From Paraconexibacter algicola (lineage in GTDB: Bacteria > Actinomycetota > Thermoleophilia > Solirubrobacterales > Solirubrobacteraceae), in the NCBI RefSeq assembly GCF_003044185.1, contig NZ_PYYB01000002.1, forward strand, positions 434,001 through 498,000: 64,000 nt of DNA. The letters run 5' to 3'. Below the pieces are notes generated by a model. The model searched no databases and was not told where the DNA came from. It saw nothing but the letters and a program-made list of their open reading frames with translations. A program made the position numbers and the translations under genes. This document shows, in pieces, positions 45,415 through 53,907 of this stretch. The stretch's first letter is position 1, and every line of letters starts with the position of its first letter.

Positions 45415-45510
45415 TCAGAGGCCCGGGCCGCCGATGAGGGCGGCGAGGACGCCGAACACGCCGCAGACGGCGACGAGGACGGCGAGGGATGTTCCGCTCT
45501 GGGTGCGCAT
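45415..45510 (-). CDS. Candidate 31-aa single-TM microprotein
   Basis: The ORF begins MRTQSGTS and continues with one hydrophobic helix (LAVLVAVCGVFGVLAALIGG), ending PGL. It is too short for standard gene calls. It is supported by an ECF-type promoter whose predicted start lies within about three bases of the ATG. Lies between the PLP enzyme gene and radA on the same strand. Function unknown; small single-TM peptides often modulate membrane complexes. Confidence 0.45.
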   Translation of the reverse strand: MRTQSGTSLAVLVAVCGVFGVLAALIGGPGL

Positions 45511-45519
45511 CTGAACTAC

Positions 45520-45545
45520 CAACGGACGGGGTGCCCCGAAGTTCC
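45520..45545 (-). promoter_or_regulatory. ECF-sigma-type promoter GGAAC-N16-CGTTG
   Basis: Minus-strand GGAACTTC (GGAAC at 45545-45541) and CGTTG (45524-45520) are 16 bases apart, matching the general ECF consensus of GGAAC and CGTT-type boxes. It would drive the 31-aa ORF as a near-leaderless transcript. Which sigma uses it is unknown. Confidence 0.5.
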
Positions 45546-45571
45546 GCTGCACAAACGCGGTCTCGCGAGCG

Positions 45572-46636
45572 TCAGCCCGCCAGGTCCAGGGCGGCGAGCA
45601 CGTCGGCGACGACGTCGGCGGTGGCCTCGACGCCGACGCTCAGCCGGATCCAGCCCTCCGCGACCGCGTCCGTGCCCCACCGCGCGCGCCGCTCGGCGCT
45701 CGAGTGCACGCCGCCGAAGCTCGTCGCCTCCGCCACCAGCCGGCAGTGCCCGAGGAACGCGCGGGCCGTCGCCGCGTCGCGCAGCGTGAAGCACACCACC
45801 GGCCCGACCTGCGGCCAGCGGACGTCGGTGACGTCCTCGCGTCCGCGCAGCGCCGCGACGAGCGCTCGGGCCGTGTCCTCCTGGCGGGCGGTCCGCACCC
45901 CGAGCGTGGCGAGCGAGCGGTGCGCGAGCCACGCCTCGACCGCGCCCGGGATCGCGCCGACCGTCGTGCGCCACGCCCGCAGGGCCGCGAGCCGCACGGG
46001 ATCGCGGACGGTCACGGTGCCGAGCACCAGGTCGGAGTGGCCCGTCAGCTGCTTGGAGGCGCTGAGCATGCTGACGTCGGCCCCGAGCTCCAGCGGCCGG
46101 ACCCGCAACGGCCCGGCGAGCGTGTTGTCGACGAGCAGCACGGCACCGGCGGCGTGGACGTCGGCGGCCAGCGGCGCGAGGTCGAGGACGTCGAGGCCCG
46201 GGTTGCTCGGGCTCTCCACCCAGACCGCGGTGGCGCCCGGGAGCGCGGCGCGGATCGCCGCCTCGTCGGTGGGCACGAGCCGGCACTCCACGCCGATCGG
46301 CTCGAGGTGGTCGTGGCAGACCGCACGCACGCCCGGGTAGGCGTCCGACGGGGCGACCAGCACGTCGCCGGGCCGCAGCGCGCTCAGCAGCGCGGCCGAC
46401 AGCGCCGCCATCCCCGACGGGAACAGGACCGTGCTGCCGCCCTCGAGCTCGCCGACCGCGGCCTCGAAGGCCTCCCAGGTCGGCGTGGTGAAGCGCGCGT
46501 AGCCCTCGCGCGTGGGCAGCTCGGGGTCGCCGCGCAGGTGGAAGGGCGCCGCGAGCACCGGTCCGGGCAGGAACGGCGCGCCGTCGACGGGCGCCGGCAG
46601 GCCGGCGTGCACGACACGGGTCTCGGGATCGTCCAC
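45572..46636 (-). CDS. PLP-dependent trans-sulfuration enzyme (cystathionine gamma-synthase/beta-lyase family)
   Basis: A 354-aa fold-type I aminotransferase-like enzyme. Substrate/PLP elements: ETRVVHAGL start, YARFTTPTWEAFE, the phosphate-binding FPSGMAALSAAL, DNTLAGPLRVRPLELGADVSMLS split around the Asp, and the Schiff-base Lys in SASKQLTGHSD. Shorter than typical 380-400-aa members. The reaction could be gamma-synthase or beta-lyase. GTG 46636 has TACGGT seven bases upstream. Confidence 0.85.
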   Translation of the reverse strand: MDDPETRVVHAGLPAPVDGAPFLPGPVLAAPFHLRGDPELPTREGYARFTTPTWEAFEAAVGELEGGSTVLFPSGMAALSAALLSALRPGDVLVAPSDAYPGVRAVCHDHLEPIGVECRLVPTDEAAIRAALPGATAVWVESPSNPGLDVLDLAPLAADVHAAGAVLLVDNTLAGPLRVRPLELGADVSMLSASKQLTGHSDLVLGTVTVRDPVRLAALRAWRTTVGAIPGAVEAWLAHRSLATLGVRTARQEDTARALVAALRGREDVTDVRWPQVGPVVCFTLRDAATARAFLGHCRLVAEATSFGGVHSSAERRARWGTDAVAEGWIRLSVGVEATADVVADVLAALDLAG

Positions 46637-46687
46637 CCGGCACACCGTAGCTCGGCCGACCCGCGGCCGCCCGGCTAGGCTCCGGCC

Positions 46688-47197
46688 ATGCCGCCCAGCG
46701 AGCCCGCCCGCGTCGGCCGCCGCGCCCTCGCGCACCTCCTCGACGTCCTCCTGCTGTCGGCCGTGCAGCTCGCGGTGTTCTTCGCGATCGCCGACCGGGG
46801 ACCCGCCGACGGCGGCTCGGCCACCGGCGGCACGGGCGGTGTCGAGGCGAGCGCCACCGCGGAGATCACGCTCGGGGACGACCGCTGGTTCCTGGAGGGC
46901 GGAGCGGCGGCGCTGTACCTGCTCGGCGTCCTGGCCCTCTGGTCGCTGGTCTACGTGCTGCTCCAGGGCCGCACCGGGCAGACGCCCGGCAAGCGGCTGC
47001 TGGGTCTGCGCGTCGTGGACGAGGCGGGCACGCCGCCCGGTCCGGGCCGGTCCGCGATCCGCTCGCTGCTGTGGGTCGTCGACGCGTTCCCGTTCTTCGT
47101 GCCGTGGCTGACCGGCTTCCTCGTCGCCCGGGGCGACCGCGAGCGCCGGCAGCGGATCGGCGACCGCGTGGCGCGCACGTTCGTCGTGCGCGCCTGA
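46688..47197 (+). CDS. RDD-family membrane protein
   Basis: A 169-aa membrane protein with the RDD pattern: Arg-Arg-x-x-Ala-x-x-x-Asp near ALAHLLDVLLLSAVQLAVFF, a second helix ALYLLGVLALWSLVYVLLQ, and GQTPGKRLLGLRVVD. Function unknown for the family (sometimes linked to ion transport). TAGGCT six bases before the ATG. Confidence 0.85.
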   Translation: MPPSEPARVGRRALAHLLDVLLLSAVQLAVFFAIADRGPADGGSATGGTGGVEASATAEITLGDDRWFLEGGAAALYLLGVLALWSLVYVLLQGRTGQTPGKRLLGLRVVDEAGTPPGPGRSAIRSLLWVVDAFPFFVPWLTGFLVARGDRERRQRIGDRVARTFVVRA

Positions 47198-47212
47198 CGC
47201 GGCGCCGTCGCG

Positions 47213-47605
47213 CTAGGCGTGGTCCTTGCGCTCGGAGATGAGCGCCTTGAGCTTCTCGGCCACCGACGGGGCGGCCTTCGCGAGCTTCTTCGCGTCCCAG
47301 CGGTCGAGCGTGACGAGCAGCATCGACGAGGTCGCGGTGACCGTCGCGCTGCGCTGGCTGCGCTCCAGGACCCCCATCTCGCCGATGATGTCGCCCGGCC
47401 CGAGCTCGGCGATGACGGTGCCGCCGCGCTCGACCTTGGCGGTCCCCTCCTCGATCGCCAGGAGCTCGTAGCTGTAGTCCCCCTCGCGCACGAGCTCCTT
47501 GCCCGCCGGAACCGAGACCTCCGCGGCGAGCCCGGCGACCGCCTCGAGCTCCGCCTCGCTGAGGTCCGCCAGGACCGGGATCCCCTTCAACCGTGCTGCG
47601 TCCAC
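47213..47605 (-). CDS. Stand-alone cyclic-nucleotide-binding domain protein
   Basis: A 130-aa protein consisting of one cNMP-binding (CRP-type) beta-barrel. The phosphate-binding cassette GDIIGEMGVLERSQRSATV keeps the Glu and Arg needed for cAMP binding. No HTH or enzyme domain follows, so it may sense cAMP and act on a partner, or be an anti-type regulator. GGGAGA precedes the GTG. It is divergent from the MFS-cNMP-patatin gene 120 bp away, which has the same domain. Confidence 0.88.
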   Translation of the reverse strand: MDAARLKGIPVLADLSEAELEAVAGLAAEVSVPAGKELVREGDYSYELLAIEEGTAKVERGGTVIAELGPGDIIGEMGVLERSQRSATVTATSSMLLVTLDRWDAKKLAKAAPSVAEKLKALISERKDHA

Positions 47606-47725
47606 TGCGTCTCCCTCGATGTCGAACCTGAACGACCGAATCCTCGCTCATCGGGCGGTCGGTTGTGAAGTCGGGCCCGTCGGCGCACCCACGGCCCGGC
47701 GCACCGGCTCTAGACTCGCGGCCAG

Positions 47726-50700
47726 GTGGGGACCCGCAGGGACGAGATCAGCACGCCGGTCGGCGGCCACGCGCGCGCGACCGCGTCGGCGGGACGGGTG
47801 CTGGTCGTCTCCTCGCTCGGGGCGACGCTCGCGTTCGTCGACGCCACCGTCGTGAACGTCGCCTTCCCGGACATCGCGCGCGACCTCGGCGGCCGCGACC
47901 TCGCGACCGTGTCCTGGGTCCTCAACGCGTACAACATCGTCTTCGCCGCGTTCCTCGTCACCGCGGGGCGCGTGGCCGACCTGCTCGGGCGCCGGCGGCT
48001 GTTCAGCGCCGGGATCGTGCTGTTCACGGGGGCGTCGGTGCTCTGCGCGCTCGCGCCCGGGCTCGGGTGGCTGATCGCCGCGCGGGTCCTGCAGGCGCTC
48101 GGCGCCGCGATCGTCGTGCCCGCCTCGCTGGCGCTCGTCGTCCACGCCTACCCGGCCGAGGAGCGCGCCCACGGCGTGGCGCTGTGGAGCGCGATCGCGG
48201 CGCTCGCCGCCGGGCTCGGCCCGACGATCGGCGGCCTGCTGGTCGAGCTCTCCGGCTGGCGTCTGGTGTTCCTCGTGAACCTCCCGATCGGCGCCCTGGC
48301 GCTCGTGCTCGCCCGGCGCACCCTGGTGGAGAACCGCGCCCCCGGCCGCCGCAGCCTCCCCGACCTCGCGGGGGCGTGCTGGCTGGCGGCGGCGATCGCG
48401 CTCGTGACGCTCGGGCTCGTCCGCGGCGAGGGCTGGGGCTGGACCGACCCGCGCACGCTCGCGAGCTTCGCGCTCGCCGCGGGGCTGCTGGCCGTCGTGC
48501 TGCGGCGCTGCCGCTGGCACCCGTCGCCGATGCTCGACCTCGACCTGCTGCGCGACCGCACGACCGCGATCGCGAACCTGCTGACGCTCGTCGGGGCGGC
48601 GGGCTTCTACGCGTACGTGCTCTGCAACGTCCTGTTCCTGACCGCGGCGTGGGACTACACCGTGCTCGAGGCGGGCCTCGCGCTCACGCCCGGCCCGTTC
48701 GTCGCCGCCGCGGTGGCACGCCCGGCCAGCCGCGTCGCGGAGCGGCTCGGGCCCGGACCGGTGCTCGCGGTCGGTGCCGCGACCTGGGCGGCCGGGGTGC
48801 TGCTGCTCGTGGAGGCCGTCGGGCCCGATCCGGCGTTCGTGCGCGCCTGGCTGCCCGCGATCCTCGTCCTGGGGGTCGGGGCGGGGATCACGTTCCCGGT
48901 GGTCGGGGCGACGGCGGTCGCGGGCGCCCCCGGGGACCGCTTCGGCAGCGCGACGGGGCTGAACGCGGTCGCCCGGCAGCTCGGCGCCGTGCTCGGCGTC
49001 GCGCTCGTCGTGGCCGTCCTGGGGGTGCCCGAGGGTGCCGCCCCGGACGTGACGCCCGCGTTCGACGACGGCTGGCGCCTGGCCGGACTGTGCTTCGTCG
49101 CGACCGCGCTCGGCGCCGTCCTGCTCGGGCGGGCCGTGCCGCTCGCGCCCGCCGCGGCACCGGCCGCGGCCCCGGTCACGCCCGCCGTCGCGCCGCGCGC
49201 CCGCGCGCCCCGCCCGGCCGCCCCCGCCCCGGTCGCCGCCGCCCCGGACGCCGACGACGACGCGCTCGCCGGCGTGGGCCTGCTCGCCGACCTCCCGGCG
49301 GACGTGCGCGAGCAGCTGCGCCCGCTGCTGCGTCGCCGGCTCGTCCGCGCCGGGGAGACGGTCCTGAGCCAGGGCGCACCGGCCGACGCCCTGCTGCTCG
49401 TGGCCTCCGGGCGGCTGGACGTCGTCAAGGACGGGCAGCCCGCCGGCGCCGTCGGACGCGGCGCGGTCCTGGGCGAGCTCGGCCTCCTGACGGGCGCGCC
49501 CCGCAGCGCCACCGTCGTCGCCCGACGCGACAGCGAGCTGCTCGAGCTGCCGCGCGCGGCGTTCCTCGCGCTGCTGGACCGCGAGCGGAGCGTCGAGCGG
49601 GCGCTGCTGCGCACGCTGGCCGCCCAGGTCGCCGCGCTCCCCGCCGCCCCGGCTCCCGCCTCCCCCGCGCGCTCCGGGACACTCGCGGTCGTCGAGCGGC
49701 ACCCCACCGGCCTGCACGACGCGCTGCTCGACGCGGTCGCGCACGAGCTGACCGGGCACGGGCCCGTCGCGCGCCTGGGGCCCCGGGACGGGGGCACCGA
49801 CCCGCGCGCCCGCCTGGACGCGCTCGAGCGCACCCACGGCACCGTCGTGCTGGCCGTGCCCCACGACGCGCCCGAGGCGTGGCGGACCTTCGTCACCCGG
49901 CACGCCGACCGCACCGTGCTGCTGGTCGACGCGGACCGGGACCCCGACCCGGCCGACGCGCGCACCGCGGGCGCCGGCCACCTCGTGCTCGTCGACGCCG
50001 CCCCGGGAGGCGCGGCGACGCGCTGGCGGGCCGCGCACCCCGGCTGGGCCCACCACCACGTCCGGCGCGCGGACCGCTCCGGCACGCTCGGGCGCGCCGC
50101 CCGCCGCATCGCGGGCACCTCGGTCGGCCTCGTGCTGTCCGGTGGCGGCGCCCGGGCCCTCGCCCACATCGGCGTGCTGGAGACGCTCGCGGCGCACGGC
50201 GTCGTGGTCGACCGCGTCGGCGGCTGCTCGTTCGGGGCGTTCGTCGGGGCACTGCTCGCCGACGGCCGCGGCCCCGCGGAGATCGACGCCGTCTGCTTCG
50301 AGGAGTTCGTCCGACGCCGCCCCGCCTCCGACTACACGCTCCCCCGCGTGGCGCTGGCGCGCGGACGGCGGCTGCGCGCGCTCGGCGACCGGCTGCTCCC
50401 CGGGCTCGTCGAGGACCTCCCGCTGAGCTTCTTCTGCAACTCCGCCGACCTGCAGAGCGGCGAGCTGCGCATCCACCGCGACGGCCCGGTCGCCGACGCG
50501 CTGCTGGCCAGCTCCGCCGTCCCCGGGCTGCTGCCGCCCGTCGCCAGCCACGGGCGGCTGCTCGTCGACGGCGGCGTCCTCAGCAACCTGCCCGTCCTGG
50601 AGATGCGCCGGTCGGGCGAGGGGCCGGTCATCGCCGTCGACGTGTCCTCGCGCTTCGATCCGAGCACCGCGCGCCCGCGCACGACCCGCCCGCGACGCGG

Positions 50701-50935
50701 TCGCGCACCCGAGGACGCCGACACGCTCCCGGCGATCGGCGACACGCTCACCAGCGGCCTGCTGCTGGGCAGCGTGGCGGAGCTCGAGGCCAACCGGCGC
50801 GCCGCCGACCTGCTCATCGAGCCGCGCCCCGACGGCGTCGGGCTGCTCGAGTTCCACCAGCTCGACCGGGCGATCGCCGCGGGCCGCGAGGCCGCCGAGC
50901 GCGCGCTCGCGGCCGCCCCGCCACCGGGGCGCTGA
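47726..50935 (+). CDS. MFS transporter - cNMP-binding - patatin-like phospholipase triple fusion
   Basis: A 1069-aa protein. Residues about 24-470: DHA2-type MFS (FVDATVVNVAFPDIA; GRVADLLGRRRLF; GPTIGGLLVELSGWRLVFLV). About 470-512: Ala/Pro linker. About 515-640: cNMP domain with cassette GELGLLTGAPRSATV (Glu584, Arg593). About 650-790: a linker domain as in bacterial NTE-like proteins. About 798-1069: patatin lipase with oxyanion loop SGGGARALAHIG, nucleophile Ser835 in GCSFG and Asp948 in DGG. All parts look intact. Probably a membrane lipase gated by cyclic nucleotide and joined to a lipid/drug flippase-like pump (inference). GTG start with TAGACT nine bases upstream. Confidence 0.92.
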   Translation: MGTRRDEISTPVGGHARATASAGRVLVVSSLGATLAFVDATVVNVAFPDIARDLGGRDLATVSWVLNAYNIVFAAFLVTAGRVADLLGRRRLFSAGIVLFTGASVLCALAPGLGWLIAARVLQALGAAIVVPASLALVVHAYPAEERAHGVALWSAIAALAAGLGPTIGGLLVELSGWRLVFLVNLPIGALALVLARRTLVENRAPGRRSLPDLAGACWLAAAIALVTLGLVRGEGWGWTDPRTLASFALAAGLLAVVLRRCRWHPSPMLDLDLLRDRTTAIANLLTLVGAAGFYAYVLCNVLFLTAAWDYTVLEAGLALTPGPFVAAAVARPASRVAERLGPGPVLAVGAATWAAGVLLLVEAVGPDPAFVRAWLPAILVLGVGAGITFPVVGATAVAGAPGDRFGSATGLNAVARQLGAVLGVALVVAVLGVPEGAAPDVTPAFDDGWRLAGLCFVATALGAVLLGRAVPLAPAAAPAAAPVTPAVAPRARAPRPAAPAPVAAAPDADDDALAGVGLLADLPADVREQLRPLLRRRLVRAGETVLSQGAPADALLLVASGRLDVVKDGQPAGAVGRGAVLGELGLLTGAPRSATVVARRDSELLELPRAAFLALLDRERSVERALLRTLAAQVAALPAAPAPASPARSGTLAVVERHPTGLHDALLDAVAHELTGHGPVARLGPRDGGTDPRARLDALERTHGTVVLAVPHDAPEAWRTFVTRHADRTVLLVDADRDPDPADARTAGAGHLVLVDAAPGGAATRWRAAHPGWAHHHVRRADRSGTLGRAARRIAGTSVGLVLSGGGARALAHIGVLETLAAHGVVVDRVGGCSFGAFVGALLADGRGPAEIDAVCFEEFVRRRPASDYTLPRVALARGRRLRALGDRLLPGLVEDLPLSFFCNSADLQSGELRIHRDGPVADALLASSAVPGLLPPVASHGRLLVDGGVLSNLPVLEMRRSGEGPVIAVDVSSRFDPSTARPRTTRPRRGRAPEDADTLPAIGDTLTSGLLLGSVAELEANRRAADLLIEPRPDGVGLLEFHQLDRAIAAGREAAERALAAAPPPGR

Positions 50936-50949
50936 GCCCCACGACGACC

Positions 50950-50975
50950 GAGGGCGGCCCGTGCGGGCCGCCCTC
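50950..50975. terminator. Bidirectional hairpin terminator between convergent genes
   Basis: GAGGGCGGCCC (50950-50960) pairs perfectly with GGGCCGCCCTC (50965-50975) around GTGC, 14 bases after the fusion gene stop and 31 bases past the clpC stop on the other strand. Confidence 0.8.
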
Positions 50976-51006
50976 GTGACGGAATCCTGCGGGAGCGGCG
51001 GGGCCG

Positions 51007-53628
51007 CTACTCGTCGCCGGCGGGCTCCTCGTCGGCCGTCGCGTCCGCCTCCGGGGCGTCCGCGACCGGGGCGTCCTCGCCCTCGGCGCCGACCGCCGCC
51101 GGCACCTTCTTCGGGTGCTTGGGCGCGATGACCGAGAGCTTCACCGGCTCCTCGTCCTCGCCGTCGCCGCCGCGGTCCACCATGACGGTGCCGCCCGGCT
51201 CCAGCTCGGCGCGGAGCACGAAGTCCGCGAGCGGATCCTCGATGTAGCGCTGGATCGCGCGGCGCAGCGGTCGGGCGCCCATCGACGGGTCCCAGCCCTT
51301 CTCGACCAGGTACTCCTTGGCCTCGTCGGACAGCTCCAGCTGCAGCTCCCGCTCCGCGAGGCTCTCGCGGATGCGGCGCAGGAGGAGCTCGACGATCGTC
51401 TTGATCTCGTCCTTCTGCAGCTTGTGGAAGACGATGACGTCGTCGATGCGGTTGATGAACTCGGGGCGGAAGACCTTCTTCAGCTCGCCCATCACCCGCG
51501 CCTTCATGTCGTCGTACGTCATGCCGTGGTCCTCGTCGCCGACGGAGAACCCGAGCGGGGTGTTCCGGGCGATCTCGGACGCACCGATGTTCGACGTCAT
51601 GATCACGATGGCGTGACGGAAGTCGACCGTGCGGCCCTGGGAGTCGGTCAGGCGACCGTCCTCCAGGATCTGCAGGAGGATGTTGAAGACGTCCGGGTGC
51701 GCCTTCTCGATCTCGTCGAGCAGGAGCACGCAGTACGGCTTGCGCCGGACCGCCTCGGTGAGCTGGCCGCCCTCGTCGTAGCCGATGTAGCCGGGGGGCG
51801 AGCCGACGAGCCGCGAGACCGCGTGCTTCTCCATGTACTCGGACATGTCGATGCGGATCATCGAGTCCTCGTCGCCGAACAGGAACTCGGCGAGCGTGCG
51901 GGCCAGCTCGGTCTTGCCGACGCCGGACGGGCCGAGGAACACGAACGAGCCCGTCGGGCGCTTCGGGTCCTTCAGGCCGGCGCGGGACCGACGGATCGCC
52001 TTCGAGATGACCTCGACGGCGGCGTGCTGCCCGATGACCCGCTTGTGGAGCTCGTCCTCCATGCGCATGAGCTTCTGGGTCTCGGCCTCGGTGAGCTTGA
52101 AGACCGGGATGCCCGTCCACATCGAGACGATGTCGGCGATCTCCTCCTCGCCGATCGCGGGACGCTCCTGGCCCTCGGCCTCGCCGGCCTCCCACTGCTC
52201 CTCGAGCTCGCGCTTCTTGTTCGTCAGGCGCCGCTCGGCGTCGCGCAGCGACGCGGCCTTCTCGAACTCCTGCGCCTCGATCGACGCCTCCTTCTGGCGG
52301 CGCGTCGTCTCGATCTCCTCCTCGAGCTCCCGGTACACGGGCGGGGAGGTCATCGACTTGATGCGCATCCGCGAGGCGGCCTCGTCGATCAGGTCGATCG
52401 CCTTGTCCGGCAGCTGCCGGTCGGCGATGTACCGGTCGGCGAGCTCCGACGCGGCCTCGAGGGCCTCGTCGGTGATGTCGACCTTGTGGTGCTCCTCGTA
52501 GCGGTCGCGCAGGCCCTTGAGGATCTGCACGGTCTCGTCGATCGAGGGCTGCTCGACGCGGATCTGCTGGAAGCGACGCTCCAGCGCGGAGTCGCGCTCG
52601 AGGTACTTGCGGTACTCGTCGAGCGTCGTGGCGCCGACGGTCTGCAGCTCGCCGCGGGCGAGCGCCGGCTTGAGGATCGAGGCCGCGTCGATCGCGCCCT
52701 CGGCCGCGCCGGCACCGACGAGGTTGTGGATCTCGTCGATGAACAGGATGATGTCGCCGCGCTGGGTGATCTCCTTCATCACCTTCTTGAGGCGCTCCTC
52801 GAACTCGCCGCGGTACTTCGACCCGGCGACGAGCGCCGCGAGGTCGAGCGTGTAGATCTGCTTGCCCTTCAGCAGCTCCGGCACGTCGGCGTTCGTGATG
52901 CGCTGGGCGAGGCCCTCGACGACGGCGGTCTTGCCGACGCCCGGCTCGCCGATCAGCACCGGGTTGTTCTTCGTGCGGCGCGAGAGGATCTGCATGATCC
53001 GCTCGATCTCCTTCTCACGGCCGACCACGGGGTCGAGCTTGCCGTCGGAGGCGAGCTTCGTGAGGTTGCGCCCGAACTGGTCGAGCAGCTTGGAGCTCTT
53101 CTTGCCCTCGCCCTGGGCGGTGCCGGAGCCGGAGCCCGACCCGGAGCCCGAGCCGGAGGCCTGGCCCGCGCCGGAGCCCGAGCGGCGACCGCCGGGACCG
53201 GACAGCATGCGGATGACCTCGTTGCGGATCTTCTCGCTGTCGGCGTCGAAGTCGAGGAGGATCCGCGCGGCGACGCCCTCGTTCTCCCGGACGAGCCCGA
53301 GCAGGATGTGCTCGGTGCCGATGTAGTTGTGGCCGAGGCTGAGGGCCTCGCGGAGGGCGAGCTCGAGCACCTTCTTGGCGCGCGGGGTGAAGGGGATCTG
53401 CCCGGAGGTGACCTCCTCGCCCGAGCCGACGATCCGCACGACCTGTGCGCGGACGCGCTCGACGGTGATGTCGAGGCTCTCCAGGACGCGGGCCGCGAGA
53501 CCCTCCTCCTCGCGCAGCAGGCCGAGCAGGATGTGCTCGGTCCCGATGTAGTTGTGCTTGAGCGTCCGCGCCTCTTCCTGCGCGAGAACGACGACCTGGC
53601 GGGCCCGTTCGGTGAATCGCTCGAACAT
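51007..53628 (-). CDS. clpC: ATP-dependent Clp protease ATPase subunit ClpC
   Basis: An 873-aa Hsp100 unfoldase. Two Clp_N repeats ([13 protein letters not shown] and [13 protein letters not shown]), AAA-1 with Walker A GEPGVGKT, a UVR/middle domain ([15 protein letters not shown]), AAA-2 with Walker A GPSGVGKT and [20 protein letters not shown], and the C-terminal D2-small domain. Feeds ClpP. Odd points: a Ser-Gly repeat linker after the N-domain (about residues 146-170) and an acidic Ala/Asp/Glu tail. The ATG overlaps the stop of a 53-codon upstream ORF. Confidence 0.97.
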   Translation of the reverse strand: MFERFTERARQVVVLAQEEARTLKHNYIGTEHILLGLLREEEGLAARVLESLDITVERVRAQVVRIVGSGEEVTSGQIPFTPRAKKVLELALREALSLGHNYIGTEHILLGLVRENEGVAARILLDFDADSEKIRNEVIRMLSGPGGRRSGSGAGQASGSGSGSGSGSGTAQGEGKKSSKLLDQFGRNLTKLASDGKLDPVVGREKEIERIMQILSRRTKNNPVLIGEPGVGKTAVVEGLAQRITNADVPELLKGKQIYTLDLAALVAGSKYRGEFEERLKKVMKEITQRGDIILFIDEIHNLVGAGAAEGAIDAASILKPALARGELQTVGATTLDEYRKYLERDSALERRFQQIRVEQPSIDETVQILKGLRDRYEEHHKVDITDEALEAASELADRYIADRQLPDKAIDLIDEAASRMRIKSMTSPPVYRELEEEIETTRRQKEASIEAQEFEKAASLRDAERRLTNKKRELEEQWEAGEAEGQERPAIGEEEIADIVSMWTGIPVFKLTEAETQKLMRMEDELHKRVIGQHAAVEVISKAIRRSRAGLKDPKRPTGSFVFLGPSGVGKTELARTLAEFLFGDEDSMIRIDMSEYMEKHAVSRLVGSPPGYIGYDEGGQLTEAVRRKPYCVLLLDEIEKAHPDVFNILLQILEDGRLTDSQGRTVDFRHAIVIMTSNIGASEIARNTPLGFSVGDEDHGMTYDDMKARVMGELKKVFRPEFINRIDDVIVFHKLQKDEIKTIVELLLRRIRESLAERELQLELSDEAKEYLVEKGWDPSMGARPLRRAIQRYIEDPLADFVLRAELEPGGTVMVDRGGDGEDEEPVKLSVIAPKHPKKVPAAVGAEGEDAPVADAPEADATADEEPAGDE

Positions 53629-53789
53629 CAGTGCTGATCCTTCCTGCTGGCGGCGTGCGGGTCGTCAGCGTGGCTTCGTGCGTGGTCCGGAACGTCGGGG
53701 GTGATCATGGGGACGCCGAGGCGCCCGTCACTCATGTATTCGGCCGCGAGGGCGCAAAGGATGAGTTCCGGGACCGGATCGACGCGCAT
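53628..53789 (-). CDS. Small ORF (53 aa) translationally coupled to clpC
   Basis: The ORF begins MRVDPVPELILCALAAEYMS and ends with a charged His/Asp-rich tail. Its TGA overlaps the clpC ATG by one base (TGATG). TAGGAT five bases before its ATG resembles the leaderless promoters of the window. It may be a real microprotein or a leader ORF that times clpC translation. In Firmicutes mcsA-mcsB occupy this place; no similarity to them is seen. Confidence 0.55.
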   Translation of the reverse strand: MRVDPVPELILCALAAEYMSDGRLGVPMITPDVPDHARSHADDPHAASRKDQH

Positions 53790-53907
53790 GGGTCATCCTA
53801 CCAACCGGCCTGCACCGGTCCGACATCTACCGCGGGGAGAGAACCCGCAACGTGCGGGTGGCCCGATCGGAGGGCGGCCGGCGCGCCAGCCCGGCCGCGC
53901 CACCCGC

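Noticed and set aside
47600-47725. CGACCG...CGGTCG inverted repeat upstream of the cNMP genes
   Set aside because: Arms are short with a long imperfect centre; expected by chance at this GC content.
47648-52195. 1515-codon minus-strand open frame
   Set aside because: Antisense of the MFS-cNMP-patatin gene and an out-of-frame reading of clpC; composition is Arg/Gly/Asp-rich shadow typical of about 75% GC DNA.
53804-53819. ACCGG-N6-CCGGT repeat upstream of clpC as heat-shock operator
   Set aside because: Does not match CIRCE or HAIR sequences, and such GC palindromes are common here.
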